This document shows, one piece after another, positions 9,415 through 17,843 of a stretch of 64,000 nt of DNA (the stretch's first letter is position 1; each line of letters opens with the position of its first letter). Source of the stretch: Spirochaetales bacterium (GTDB lineage Bacteria > Spirochaetota > Spirochaetia > UBA9216); assembly GCA_016342585.1 (NCBI GenBank), contig JAEINK010000014.1, positions 1 through 64,000 on the forward strand. The letters are read 5' to 3'. The notes beneath the pieces are model-generated. The model ran no database searches, had not been told where the DNA came from, and worked only from the letters and a program-made list of their open reading frames with translations. The position numbers and the translations under genes were made by a program.

Positions 9415-9548
9415 ATAATTAGTCCTTGGTTTTACCTGAAAACAGATTTCTACACACATTTTACCAGTATTTTAAATCGATTAAAACATACCGATCAGGA
9501 AAAGCTAAAATAATTTTCTATTACTTCTTATTGTTTCCAATTTTTTTC

Positions 9549-9577
9549 TTGATCCAAACAACAACATATGCTAATAT
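9549..9577 (+). promoter_or_regulatory. Promoter of the aldolase-kinase catabolic operon
   Basis: TTGATC and TAATAT are spaced by 17 bases. The predicted start is near 9584, giving a short 14-26 base leader before the aldolase gene. The site lies in the 180-base divergent region shared with the hemolysin-III-like gene. The DeoR regulator encoded last in the operon is the obvious candidate to bind here. Confidence 0.55.
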
Positions 9578-9597
9578 TTAACAACAAAAGATAAAAC

Positions 9598-10239
9598 ATG
9601 GTGGTAAAGATGAACATTTTCAACAGACTATCGGACGAAAAAATAGTTCCGGTAATAAAACTCCAGAGTCCCGATTCCGCAACTCCTCTGGCAGATGCCC
9701 TTATAAAAGGCGGAATCAATGTGGCGGAGGTTACATTCAGAACCGATGCTGCGGCAGAATCCATAAAAAAGATCAGAACAAACTTCCCGGAGATGCTTGT
9801 GGGAGCAGGAACAGTCCTGAACCTGGAGAATGCTAAAAAGGCGGAAGATGCGGGAGCATCCTTCATGGTAGCTCCGGGATTCAACCCCAAAATCGTCCAA
9901 TTCTGCCTGGATAGAAAGATTCCCGTGGTTCCTGGAGTCACCTCTCCTTCGGAAGTTGAACAAGCCATGGAGATGGGACTTGAGGTACTCAAGTTCTTCC
10001 CCGCCGAGCTCTCGGGAGGAATCCCCATGCTGAAAACCCTTGCTTCCGTTTATACAGCTAAATTCATGCCGACCGGTGGATTGAATGCCGATAACTTCAT
10101 CGATTACCTGAAACTATCCAATGTTATCGCCTGCGGCGGAAGCTGGATGGTAGGCGGTCCACTGGTAGAATCCGGTAACTTCGAAGAGATAACCCGATTG
10201 TCCGCAGAAGTTCGCAGGATAATTAAGGCCAATTTCTAA
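9598..10239 (+). CDS. eda: KDPG/KHG-type 2-dehydro-3-deoxy aldolase
   Basis: A class I aldolase of 209-213 residues. The Schiff-base Lys is K132 in EVLKFFPAE, the catalytic Glu is E44 in NVAEVTFRT, and GAGTVLN and PTGGL form the phosphate-binding site. It would split a 2-keto-3-deoxy sugar-acid phosphate into pyruvate and an aldehyde phosphate. It is the first gene of a six-gene operon with dehydrogenases and a kinase, so the natural substrate may be a different keto-deoxy acid from classical KDPG. The start is uncertain: ATG 9598 has only a weak purine stretch, while ATG 9610, five codons in, follows GGTGG and matches the usual family N-terminus. Confidence 0.88.
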   Translation: MVVKMNIFNRLSDEKIVPVIKLQSPDSATPLADALIKGGINVAEVTFRTDAAAESIKKIRTNFPEMLVGAGTVLNLENAKKAEDAGASFMVAPGFNPKIVQFCLDRKIPVVPGVTSPSEVEQAMEMGLEVLKFFPAELSGGIPMLKTLASVYTAKFMPTGGLNADNFIDYLKLSNVIACGGSWMVGGPLVESGNFEEITRLSAEVRRIIKANF

Positions 10240-10268
10240 GAGCTTTCTTAGAATACAGGGAGAAAAAT

Positions 10269-11282
10269 ATGAAAGATTCAATCAATATATGTGTAATAGG
10301 CAGCGGCAGGGCAGGGATGATCCACGCCCGAAACTTTGCAAGGTCTGTTGCGGGTGCTACAATTTACGCCATGGTGGACCCGGTAGAAGAGGCCGCCAAA
10401 GCAGCCTGTAAAGAGTTGGGAATAGATAAATACTATCTTGATTACAAGGATGCCCTTAATGATGAAAACATTGACGGTGTTGTTGTTGTAACCCCCACGG
10501 CCTACCACAGGGATATTGTCATGGCAGCAGCCGCAGCGGGAAAGCATGTCCTATGCGAAAAACCCATGGCAATGGATGAAAACGAATGTGAGGATATGAT
10601 AAAGGCCTGTGACGAAGGGGGAGTAAAACTTCAGCTTGCCTTTATGAGAAGATTCGATGAGAGCTTCATGCACGCCAAGGAGAGGATCGACGCCGGTGAA
10701 ATCGGAGATGTCGTCCTTGTAAAATCCCTTACCCACGGACCATCCATCCCTAAACCCTGGATGTACGATATAACAAAGAGTAACGGTCCCCTGGCCGAGG
10801 TAAGCAGCCACGATATCGACGCACTCCACTGGTACAGCGGAAGCTATGTGGACGAAGTATACGCTGTTGCCGGTAATTACCGTTGCCCGGACGCAGTGGC
10901 CGCGTTCCCCGACTTCTACGACAATGTCATCATGAACTGTCGCTTGAAGTCAGGTTCCCAGGGAATGGTTGAAGGTGCTCAGGGAGTCCTCTACGGATAT
11001 GATTCCAGGGTTGAGATCCTTGGAACCAAGGGTATTATTCATGTTGGAAAGAATCAGAACTTCAGCGTCCTTACCTGCACCCCCAACGGAATACACACCC
11101 CCTTTGTTAAAAGCTGGCAGAACCTTTTCATCGATGCCTATCGAAAAGAAGATTCCCATTTCGCCGAATGCATAAGAGAAGACAAGCCCCCCCTGGTCAC
11201 GGGCAGGGACGGCCTTGAGGCGGTAAAGGTTGTGAATGCCGGAAATAAATCAATAATCGAAAAAGCACCTGTCAAACTTTAG
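10269..11282 (+). CDS. Gfo/Idh/MocA family dehydrogenase, inositol-dehydrogenase-like
   Basis: A 337-residue NAD(P)-dependent oxidoreductase. The Rossmann motif is CVIGSGRAGMIHARN, and an EKP motif (HVLCEKPMAM) supplies the conserved Lys at about residue 98. A C-terminal sheet domain contains EVSSHDIDALHWYSG, a pattern typical of inositol 2-dehydrogenases and sugar dehydrogenases; its Asp and His are the expected catalytic residues. It probably oxidises a hydroxyl of a cyclic polyol, sugar or sugar acid. It lies 29 bases after the aldolase gene, with GGGAG before the ATG, and nine bases before the zinc dehydrogenase, all in one operon. The exact substrate cannot be read from sequence. Confidence 0.88.
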   Translation: MKDSINICVIGSGRAGMIHARNFARSVAGATIYAMVDPVEEAAKAACKELGIDKYYLDYKDALNDENIDGVVVVTPTAYHRDIVMAAAAAGKHVLCEKPMAMDENECEDMIKACDEGGVKLQLAFMRRFDESFMHAKERIDAGEIGDVVLVKSLTHGPSIPKPWMYDITKSNGPLAEVSSHDIDALHWYSGSYVDEVYAVAGNYRCPDAVAAFPDFYDNVIMNCRLKSGSQGMVEGAQGVLYGYDSRVEILGTKGIIHVGKNQNFSVLTCTPNGIHTPFVKSWQNLFIDAYRKEDSHFAECIREDKPPLVTGRDGLEAVKVVNAGNKSIIEKAPVKL

Positions 11283-11290
11283 GAGATAAG

Positions 11291-12328
11291 ATGAAAACTG
11301 CAAAATTATACGGAAAAGAAGATATTAGAGTCGAAGAAGTAGCAGTTCCAGAGATCAGAGAAGATGAAGTTCTTGTTCAGGTGAAAGCCTCATTCATCTG
11401 CGGGACCGATGTAAGGATGTATAAAAACGGTAAACCCGGAATCGATGAGACAAACCCCAGGGTTCTCGGTCATGAGATCGCCGGAGTCGTCGAAAAGGTC
11501 GGTGCAAGAGTCTCCGGATATAAACCCGGGATGAGGGCGGCTATCGCTCCCAATTACGGATGCGGGATCTGTGACACCTGTATCTCAGGAAACACCCAGA
11601 TGTGCAAAGAAGCGAAGGCATTGGGAGTAACCGTAGACGGAGGATTTGCCGAATACATTAAGATTCCCGCCAGGGCTGTACGACAGGGAAACATCACCCC
11701 GATTGCCGATCATATCAGTTTTGAAGAGGCTGCCCTGGCAGAGCCCCTCTCCTGTGTTTACAACGCCTTTCAGAGAATAGGAATTTTTCCCGGGGATAAG
11801 GTATTAGTAATCGGAGCAGGTCCCATAGGAATCATGCACGCACGAATCGCCGTAATGGCCGGAGCATCCCGGGTTTTTATAAACGATCTGAGTGAAGAAC
11901 GACTCGAGCTTGCAAAAAAACTCGTTCCCTCTATCACCCCGATCAGTGGAGATGTAAAGGAAGAGCTTGAAAAACTGACCAACGGTAAACTTGCCGATGT
12001 GGTAATCACTGCCGCATCGGTCAAACCCATTCAGGAGGCAGCCTTCGCTCTGGCCGGATTAAATGGAAGGATCATGTTTTTCGGCGGGCTCCCCAAGGGG
12101 AATTCTATTGTATCCCTGGATACCAACGAGATCCACTACAAGCAGCTGACCATCTCCGGAACGACAATGCAGAGCCTTGAACAGTTCCGTGAATGTTTAA
12201 AACTGATAGAAGAGGGTTCGATCAAGGTTAGTGATCTGGTCACATCCTCCTCTTCTCTGGATAATATATCTGAAGTAATAAGCAATGTAGCCGCCGGAAA
12301 AGGGCTAAAAAGCGTGATAACTAACTAG
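11291..12328 (+). CDS. Zinc-dependent alcohol/polyol dehydrogenase (MDR family)
   Basis: A 345-residue medium-chain dehydrogenase. The catalytic zinc ligands are in SFICGTDV and VLGHEIAG. The structural zinc site is CGICDTCISGNTQMC (CX2CX2CX7C). The NAD-binding fold has VIGAGPIGIMHARIA. It is closest in layout to threonine, sorbitol and galactitol-phosphate dehydrogenases and would interconvert a secondary alcohol and a ketone on a polyol or sugar. It starts nine bases after the preceding dehydrogenase, with AGGAG at 11281, and precedes the FGGY kinase by 11 bases. Dehydrogenation by this enzyme followed by phosphorylation of the ketose by the kinase is a plausible order. Confidence 0.9.
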   Translation: MKTAKLYGKEDIRVEEVAVPEIREDEVLVQVKASFICGTDVRMYKNGKPGIDETNPRVLGHEIAGVVEKVGARVSGYKPGMRAAIAPNYGCGICDTCISGNTQMCKEAKALGVTVDGGFAEYIKIPARAVRQGNITPIADHISFEEAALAEPLSCVYNAFQRIGIFPGDKVLVIGAGPIGIMHARIAVMAGASRVFINDLSEERLELAKKLVPSITPISGDVKEELEKLTNGKLADVVITAASVKPIQEAAFALAGLNGRIMFFGGLPKGNSIVSLDTNEIHYKQLTISGTTMQSLEQFRECLKLIEEGSIKVSDLVTSSSSLDNISEVISNVAAGKGLKSVITN

Positions 12329-12339
12329 GGACGGTAAGA

Positions 12340-13851
12340 ATGAACTCATATTTGCTCGGTGTGGACATAGGAACGCAAGGTGTAAAAGCCGCACTTTTCG
12401 ATCTCGAGGGAAACATGATGAGCAGCGGATTCATCCCTTCCCGCCTTCATCAGCCCGAACCGGGAGTAACCGAAGAGGATGCCGAGTTCCAGGTGGATTC
12501 GGTATGCAGGGCCATAGAGACCTGCGTTAAAGAAAGCGGCATAGATTCCTCCGGAATAAAGGCTTTGGCTATCGATGGACAGATGGCAGGTGTCATCGGA
12601 GTGGGGGAAGACGGTATGGCCGTTACTCCCTACGACTCCTGGCTCGATACAAGGTGCGCCCCGTACATCCTTAAGATGGACGAGATCGCCGGTGAGAGGA
12701 TCCTTAATAAGACAGGTAATCCTCCAAGCTTCAACCACGGTCCCAAAAAACTCTGGTGGAAGAATGAACGACCGGACACCTACAAAAAGATCCGCAAGTT
12801 TGTCCAGCCCGGAGGATATGCGGCCATGAGGCTCTGCGGTCTTTCCGGGGACCAGGCATTCATTGATAACACATACCTCCACTTTTCAGGCTTCTCGGAT
12901 ACCGAAGCGGGAACCTGGGATGGGGAACTGATAAAAGCTTTTAACTTTGACGAAGAGAAACTCCCGCGAATCGTTTTGCCAACCGAGATAATCGGAAATA
13001 TGACCAAAGAGATGGCCGCAAAATGCGGATTATCCGGCCCGATTCCTGTGGCGGCAGGCTGCGGAGACACGGCAGCCTCCTTCCTCTCCTGCGGTGCGGT
13101 AAAGCCGGGTATATGTGTGGATGTAGCAGGAACAGCAAGTGTTTTCGCATCGACGGCCGAAAAATTCTGTGCCGACACAGAGACAAGAACCCTGGGATGC
13201 GGAGCATCCGCCACACCGGGTCTCTGGCACCCCTACGCCTACATTAACGGCGGCGGGATGAATCTGGAGTGGTTTATCAAGGAGATCCTGGGCAGGGATC
13301 AGAAGGATCCCGATAGATTTGAAGGACTCTTCGGAGACCTTCAATCCCTCTCGAAAACCGATCCCCTCTTTATCCCCCATATGACAGGCAGGGTATCCCC
13401 CAGCCGGCCAGCCATGCGGGGAACCTTTGCGGGCCTGGAGAGAACCCACGATAAGAAAACAATGTTTATGTCCATTCTGGAAAGCGTAGCCCTGGAATAC
13501 GGTATCTACCGCCAGTCCCTCCTTAAGATGGCACCATCCCTTAAACTTAAAGAAATTAGAATTACCGGCGGAGGCGATGCGAGTAAGGTCTGGAAAGAGA
13601 TGAAATCGGGAGTTCTTCAGATCCCCGTGACCTCCATTACCCGTAACCAGGGAGCCCCCCTTGGTTCGGCAATTATAGCCGGATGCGCCGCAGGACTGTT
13701 CAAAAACCCTGCTGAAGGTGCCGAAAAATGGATAAAAACCGGGGAGTCAATCTCCTGCCCTGTAGAGTATTACCCCCACTTTGAAAAGCGGACGATCAAA
13801 TACGAAAAACTCCTTAACATTATGGATGAGTTTTACAACCCGGGAGAGTAG
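12340..13851 (+). CDS. FGGY-family carbohydrate kinase (xylulokinase-like)
   Basis: A 503-residue sugar kinase of normal family length. The first phosphate loop is GVDIGTQGVKAALFD. AIDGQMAGVIGV followed by YDSWLDTR sits at the sugar site. AGCGDTAASFLSCG holds the catalytic Asp, and VDVAGTASVFAS and ITGGGDASKVWKEM complete the ATPase core of the hexokinase-actin fold. The DGQMAG segment is nearest to xylulokinase (SGQMHG) but with the His replaced, so the substrate may be another ketose, polyol or sugar acid. It is the fourth gene of the operon; the next gene starts eight bases after its stop. Confidence 0.9.
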   Translation: MNSYLLGVDIGTQGVKAALFDLEGNMMSSGFIPSRLHQPEPGVTEEDAEFQVDSVCRAIETCVKESGIDSSGIKALAIDGQMAGVIGVGEDGMAVTPYDSWLDTRCAPYILKMDEIAGERILNKTGNPPSFNHGPKKLWWKNERPDTYKKIRKFVQPGGYAAMRLCGLSGDQAFIDNTYLHFSGFSDTEAGTWDGELIKAFNFDEEKLPRIVLPTEIIGNMTKEMAAKCGLSGPIPVAAGCGDTAASFLSCGAVKPGICVDVAGTASVFASTAEKFCADTETRTLGCGASATPGLWHPYAYINGGGMNLEWFIKEILGRDQKDPDRFEGLFGDLQSLSKTDPLFIPHMTGRVSPSRPAMRGTFAGLERTHDKKTMFMSILESVALEYGIYRQSLLKMAPSLKLKEIRITGGGDASKVWKEMKSGVLQIPVTSITRNQGAPLGSAIIAGCAAGLFKNPAEGAEKWIKTGESISCPVEYYPHFEKRTIKYEKLLNIMDEFYNPGE

Positions 13852-13858
13852 GAACAGC

Positions 13859-14713
13859 ATGACAAGATTACACCGAAAAATAGAAAACGCCCTGGACTAC
13901 AAAAACTGGAATAATACGGGGGTCGCCCTCTGGTGGTTGGGACAGGCGGGGTTCCTTATAAAACATAATGGAATAACCATCCTTGTGGATCCCTATCTGT
14001 CGGATGCTCTCGCAGCGAAATACAAGGGAAAGAAATATCCCCATACAAGGATGATGGATCCCCCGATTGCCCCGGAAGAACTTACCAAAATCGATTACTA
14101 TCTCTCAAGCCATGCCCATTCGGATCATATGGATCCGGGCCTGATTCCTCTCGTCGCAAAAAATAATCCCGACTGTACCTTTATTATCCCGGCCGCAACT
14201 CTCGAGACAGGACTCACCAGGGGAATCCCTGCAGACAAAATGATCCTTATGGATGATGGAGAAAAATACAGGGCGGGAGGCTCCATAACAATTCACGCCC
14301 TGTCATCGGCCCATGAAAAACTTTCTAAAAACAATGATGATAAGAACCTCTTTCTCGGTTATGTAATAGATCTCCATGGATTAACCATCTACCATTCGGG
14401 CGACTGCATCCCCTACCCCGGCTTAAAACAGAAACTCGCAAGCGCTTCTATCGATCTGGCCCTCTTACCGGTAAACGGCAGATCTGATATCCTCCGCACC
14501 GATGGCATAGCAGGAAATTTCACCCTGGATGAAGCCCTGGACCTGATGAATGAAAATATCTCCTTTATGATTCCCCATCATTATGGTATGTTTGATTTTA
14601 ACACAGTCTCTCCCGATTGGATTAAACAGACAATAATGGAGAGAGGTATGGAGTCCCGGGTATTTCCCGCAGCGACTGGATTATATTTTCAACTGGATGG
14701 TTCGGATGAGTGA
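13859..14713 (+). CDS. UlaG-like metallo-beta-lactamase-fold hydrolase
   Basis: A 284-residue protein with the metallo-beta-lactamase metal site HAHSDH (SSHAHSDHMDP), an upstream LGQAGFLIKHNG and ILVDPYLSD, a downstream YHSGD, and a C-terminal IPHHYGMF. This arrangement is that of UlaG, the L-ascorbate-6-phosphate lactonase, and related lactonases. In this operon it probably opens a sugar-acid lactone (phosphate) formed by one of the dehydrogenases; that is an inference. The start at 13859 is preceded by GGGAG inside the kinase stop region, and an earlier in-frame start would run back into the kinase gene. The stop overlaps the start of the DeoR gene. Confidence 0.82.
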   Translation: MTRLHRKIENALDYKNWNNTGVALWWLGQAGFLIKHNGITILVDPYLSDALAAKYKGKKYPHTRMMDPPIAPEELTKIDYYLSSHAHSDHMDPGLIPLVAKNNPDCTFIIPAATLETGLTRGIPADKMILMDDGEKYRAGGSITIHALSSAHEKLSKNNDDKNLFLGYVIDLHGLTIYHSGDCIPYPGLKQKLASASIDLALLPVNGRSDILRTDGIAGNFTLDEALDLMNENISFMIPHHYGMFDFNTVSPDWIKQTIMERGMESRVFPAATGLYFQLDGSDE

Positions 14714-15494
14714 CATGACAAACAATGGTGACAAAATTCTTTTCGCGGAAGAACGAAAGCGTAAACTTGTAGATTATATCAATGAAAAAAGAAGCGTAAC
14801 CGTTCCCCAGCTCTGTTCCGATTTTTCGGTTTCCAGCGCGACGATTCGAAATGATCTCCGGGAACTGGATGAGGCGGGTTTCATAACCCGGACCCACGGC
14901 GGGGCCATAAGAAAATCCAAGACAAGGAATGAACCCGTCATAGACAAGAGAGTCTCCGGCAGTGAAGAAAAAAAGACAGTGGCACGATTGGCCCTGGAGT
15001 GCATCGATGACGGCGATACAATCATACTGGATGTAGGCACGACGATTGTTGAGCTTGCCAGGATCCTGAATAAAAAAAGGGATATTACGGTTGTTACAAA
15101 CGATCTTACCATAGCCTCTATCCTCGAACCGTTCGAAGGTGTTCAGGTTGTGATTATCGGCGGAATCTTAAGGTCCGGCTTTCACTGCACGATTAACCAC
15201 GGGACGGCTTCCCTCCTGAACGCTATCACGGTAGATAAGGCCTTCATGGGGGCAAATGCTTTCTCCCTGGAACGGGGGGCGAGTGCTCCGGACCTTTCCC
15301 AGGCGGAAATGAAGAAGCAGATGATTTCTGTTGCCTCCAAGGTTTTCATTCTCTGCGACCATACAAAACTGGAGACAAACTCCTTCATGAATTTCGCATC
15401 CTTAAAAGAGACAGACCTTCTAATCACCGACAAGATTCCGGAAAACTTCAAAGAGAGTTATGGTGATGCGGATGTAGAAATTCTTACTTCCTAG
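14706..15494 (+). CDS. DeoR-family transcriptional repressor
   Basis: A regulator of about 262 residues. The N-terminal winged helix-turn-helix (VPQLCSDFSVSSATIRNDLREL, then GFITRTHGGA) is followed by the DeoR sugar-phosphate sensor domain with DVGTTIVELARIL, TNDLTIA and GGILR. Such proteins normally repress sugar operons until a phosphorylated intermediate binds the sensor domain. It is the last gene of the operon and overlaps the upstream hydrolase gene, so it is autoregulated if it acts at the promoter at 9549. ATGs at 14697, 14706 and 14715 are all possible starts; 14706 follows GGATGG. Confidence 0.9.
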   Translation: MSDMTNNGDKILFAEERKRKLVDYINEKRSVTVPQLCSDFSVSSATIRNDLRELDEAGFITRTHGGAIRKSKTRNEPVIDKRVSGSEEKKTVARLALECIDDGDTIILDVGTTIVELARILNKKRDITVVTNDLTIASILEPFEGVQVVIIGGILRSGFHCTINHGTASLLNAITVDKAFMGANAFSLERGASAPDLSQAEMKKQMISVASKVFILCDHTKLETNSFMNFASLKETDLLITDKIPENFKESYGDADVEILTS

Positions 15495-15615
15495 GATTTC
15501 CAAAGAAGAGGAATCTATTGTCGCTCCACTCATCCTGGTCTCAATATTTACCTTAGTATAGATCTCCGGCAGAGAAGTGGTATTCATAATTAAGGAATCG
15601 ATTTGATCGACCTGA

Positions 15616-16308
15616 TTAGGATGTTATTGTGTAATTATCAATTCTAATTTTGACAGTTCCCGATCGAACCTCAAAAAGAGACCTCTGAAGGATAGAGGCA
15701 TCAAAAGATCTGACAGAAAAACTATCAACACCGATATTAACATCGGTATAACTGGGGTTTTCGTCTCTTCTCGTATCTGGTTCTATTTCAACAGATATCC
15801 ATTCACCCGTATTGATCTGGATCCTATCAGCATAACGTCCATCATGATATATATCATAAGTGAATGGATAATCATTTGTTCCTCCATGAAAAATATAATC
15901 ACTTCCATCGTTGGAGAAAAATAAATACTGGGGGTCATGAGTCGAATAGTCGGATGTTGAAACCAGGGCTGATATTATCCCGGTAGAATCAATCTCTTCA
16001 ATATATAGATCGAAACTTATCGTATAAAATCCAGACAGAACACTGTCACAATTATCATAACCGAATATTATCTGATTATCAGGATAGTCTGCATTGTTTA
16101 ATTCCAGGTATAGATAGCTGTTTTCACCTTCTGACCGTATTTCAGCCGAACTGTCCCCAAGAAGAAAAAGGAGGATTTTGTCATCCATAACTTCATCTTC
16201 GAAATCTTCCTCAATTTCCGTAGAATCGAAAATATCGCCAAGATTACACGAAGAGAAAAGAATAGATAATTGGAATATGATAGATATAACAAAGATCAAT
16301 TTATTCAT
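15616..16308 (-). CDS. Lipoprotein of unknown function
   Basis: A 230-residue exported protein. A hydrophobic N-terminus ends in a lipobox-like LFSSC, then comes an acidic linker (EIEEDFEDE) and a Ser/Thr/Asp-rich beta-type body (ISFDLYIEEIDSTG..., YTDVNIGVDSFSV...). The body resembles a jelly-roll or laminin-G-like carbohydrate-binding domain in general pattern, but no motif fixes this. The upstream start at 16315-16317 sits directly against GAGG, which cannot serve it, whereas the ATG at 16308 has GAGG nine bases before it; hence the start chosen. It is co-transcribed with the exported protein just upstream, whose stop codon overlaps this ribosome site. Confidence 0.6.
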   Translation of the reverse strand: MNKLIFVISIIFQLSILFSSCNLGDIFDSTEIEEDFEDEVMDDKILLFLLGDSSAEIRSEGENSYLYLELNNADYPDNQIIFGYDNCDSVLSGFYTISFDLYIEEIDSTGIISALVSTSDYSTHDPQYLFFSNDGSDYIFHGGTNDYPFTYDIYHDGRYADRIQINTGEWISVEIEPDTRRDENPSYTDVNIGVDSFSVRSFDASILQRSLFEVRSGTVKIRIDNYTITS

Positions 16309-16319
16309 TAACTTCATCC

Positions 16320-17558
16320 TCAGCGGTAATAGATCTGTACGTTCATGGACATAATCATCTTATCTGAAAGAAAAGAGGCCTCGGGAGCAACCATATTAAT
16401 AATTCCTGAAAACAGGAAACGTATGGTTGTACCGATAAGCATCTTATCATTTAACGCATATACTCCGCCGGAAAATCCGGCATTAAATCCTTCATCCGAC
16501 ATATACATATCCGTATCATAAGGGAAAATACCTTCATCCATAAACGAATAATCCAGATATGAAAGTTCCGGACCATAGCGAAAGGTCATACCCGGCTTAT
16601 CAGGGGAAGCTTCAAAGATTGTATCCATGGTATTCGAAGGATGCTCGCCCCTTGAGGCAAAAATAATTTTCATAATATCAAACCGTACTATTAGTTTATA
16701 AAGGTGTGATTTAAGGGGCACCAGGCCTGTTTCGATAAATAAACTTGAATTCCCCAGGGGTATCAAAAAAGAACCTTCAATCATGAACTCATCATTATCG
16801 GGAAGGTATAATGTGCTAATCAACGGCATGAATGGAATTCCTGTGAAAAAAACATTGTTCAGAAGCTTTGGAACCGAATAATCCCTTACGATTAATGTAT
16901 TGAGAACTCCGAAATTTTCTGTGAATTTCTGAACCGTCCGTTTAAGCCCTGCAAAGGTTTGATTCCTCTTAAAGAGCTTATCAATATTACTGATATTAAA
17001 GGTGTATTTCTGATATTCAAATGCCTGAATCCCCGCACTATAGGGAAGATTTTCGCTGGGGTCCTTATAAAACTCGGTGAGATTGCTTGATGAAACCCCC
17101 AATGTCAGAATATCAAAGAAAATCATACTTGCCTCAATATCATATCTAATAAAATTATTGTCATAAAACTGAGCATCGATCCATTCAACCGACTCATGAG
17201 GAGTAAGGAAATTCGAAATGTTTATAAAAGAACCCGAAGCGGAAAAATTGAACTTCAGATTTTTCCCCCCAAGTTTTGTCTGCATAAATCCCAGATTCAA
17301 GGATGGTATGGTGTCTTTGCTGGAGGGACCCAGCATAAAATTAGTATTAATACCGAAAAGTGGTTCGGGGAATTCGTCCACCTGCTTTTCAAAAAACCTT
17401 TGATAGTTATCATTGAAAAAACCGGACTCTTCCAGCATAAGCCATTGCGACACAGCATCTACGGTCCTATCTTCAATAGTGGGATTATCCTGAGATGATA
17501 AAAAGCTTATCTGAACTGTCAGAATGAAAACCCACAGTAGTTTTTTCATATTAATCAT
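16320..17558 (-). CDS. Exported, probably beta-barrel outer-membrane protein of unknown function
   Basis: A 412-residue protein with a signal peptide (KKLLWVFILTVQISFLSSQ) and a body of alternating hydrophobic and polar residues with many Phe, Tyr and Gly, ending in NVQIYYR. Segments such as LNLGFMQTKLGGKNLKFNFS and MLIGTTIRFLFSG read as amphipathic strands, and the length suits a 14-16 strand barrel. I recognise no family. It is the first gene of a two-gene unit with the lipoprotein at 15616; the pair could form an outer-membrane/lipoprotein complex. The Met three codons in (17549) is an equally good start; no clear ribosome site distinguishes them. Confidence 0.6.
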   Translation of the reverse strand: MINMKKLLWVFILTVQISFLSSQDNPTIEDRTVDAVSQWLMLEESGFFNDNYQRFFEKQVDEFPEPLFGINTNFMLGPSSKDTIPSLNLGFMQTKLGGKNLKFNFSASGSFINISNFLTPHESVEWIDAQFYDNNFIRYDIEASMIFFDILTLGVSSSNLTEFYKDPSENLPYSAGIQAFEYQKYTFNISNIDKLFKRNQTFAGLKRTVQKFTENFGVLNTLIVRDYSVPKLLNNVFFTGIPFMPLISTLYLPDNDEFMIEGSFLIPLGNSSLFIETGLVPLKSHLYKLIVRFDIMKIIFASRGEHPSNTMDTIFEASPDKPGMTFRYGPELSYLDYSFMDEGIFPYDTDMYMSDEGFNAGFSGGVYALNDKMLIGTTIRFLFSGIINMVAPEASFLSDKMIMSMNVQIYYR

Positions 17559-17775
17559 TGACTCAGTATAGGTTTGTAGATTTCTGCTGTCAATATTTAA
17601 TGACCAGGGATTTCATTATGATTTATTGAGACTGTAACTCAACTTTATTGACGGATAAATTACAATACAATCATTCTCCTCTTCTGTTTCAATTTAGCAG
17701 TTTCTTGCTTCGAAAATATAATTGTTAGGATTGAAATTTCAATATATAGCACTAATTTTTCTGCAAATAAAATAT

Positions 17776-17820
17776 TTGCCACCCCAGAAATTCCATACTT
17801 TAATTACTTACAGTAAGAAA
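17776..17820 (+). promoter_or_regulatory. Promoter and candidate operator of the tct operon
   Basis: TTGCCA and TTTAAT are spaced by 17 bases (17776-17781, 17799-17804). Overlapping the predicted start is TTAC-N5-GTAA (17804-17816) within TACTTACAGTAAGAAA (17805-17820). This 16-mer also contains the palindrome CTTAC-A-GTAAG. It differs at one base from the element at the 40.4 kb sugar-transporter promoter. Placement over the start suggests a repressor site. Confidence 0.55.
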
Positions 17821-17843
17821 TATAAAGAGGAGAAAAAAAAAGC

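Noticed and set aside
13781..13858. Upstream extension of the UlaG-like gene into the kinase gene
   Set aside because: The extra 26 residues overlap kinase codons and do not match the family; the ATG at 13859 has a ribosome site.
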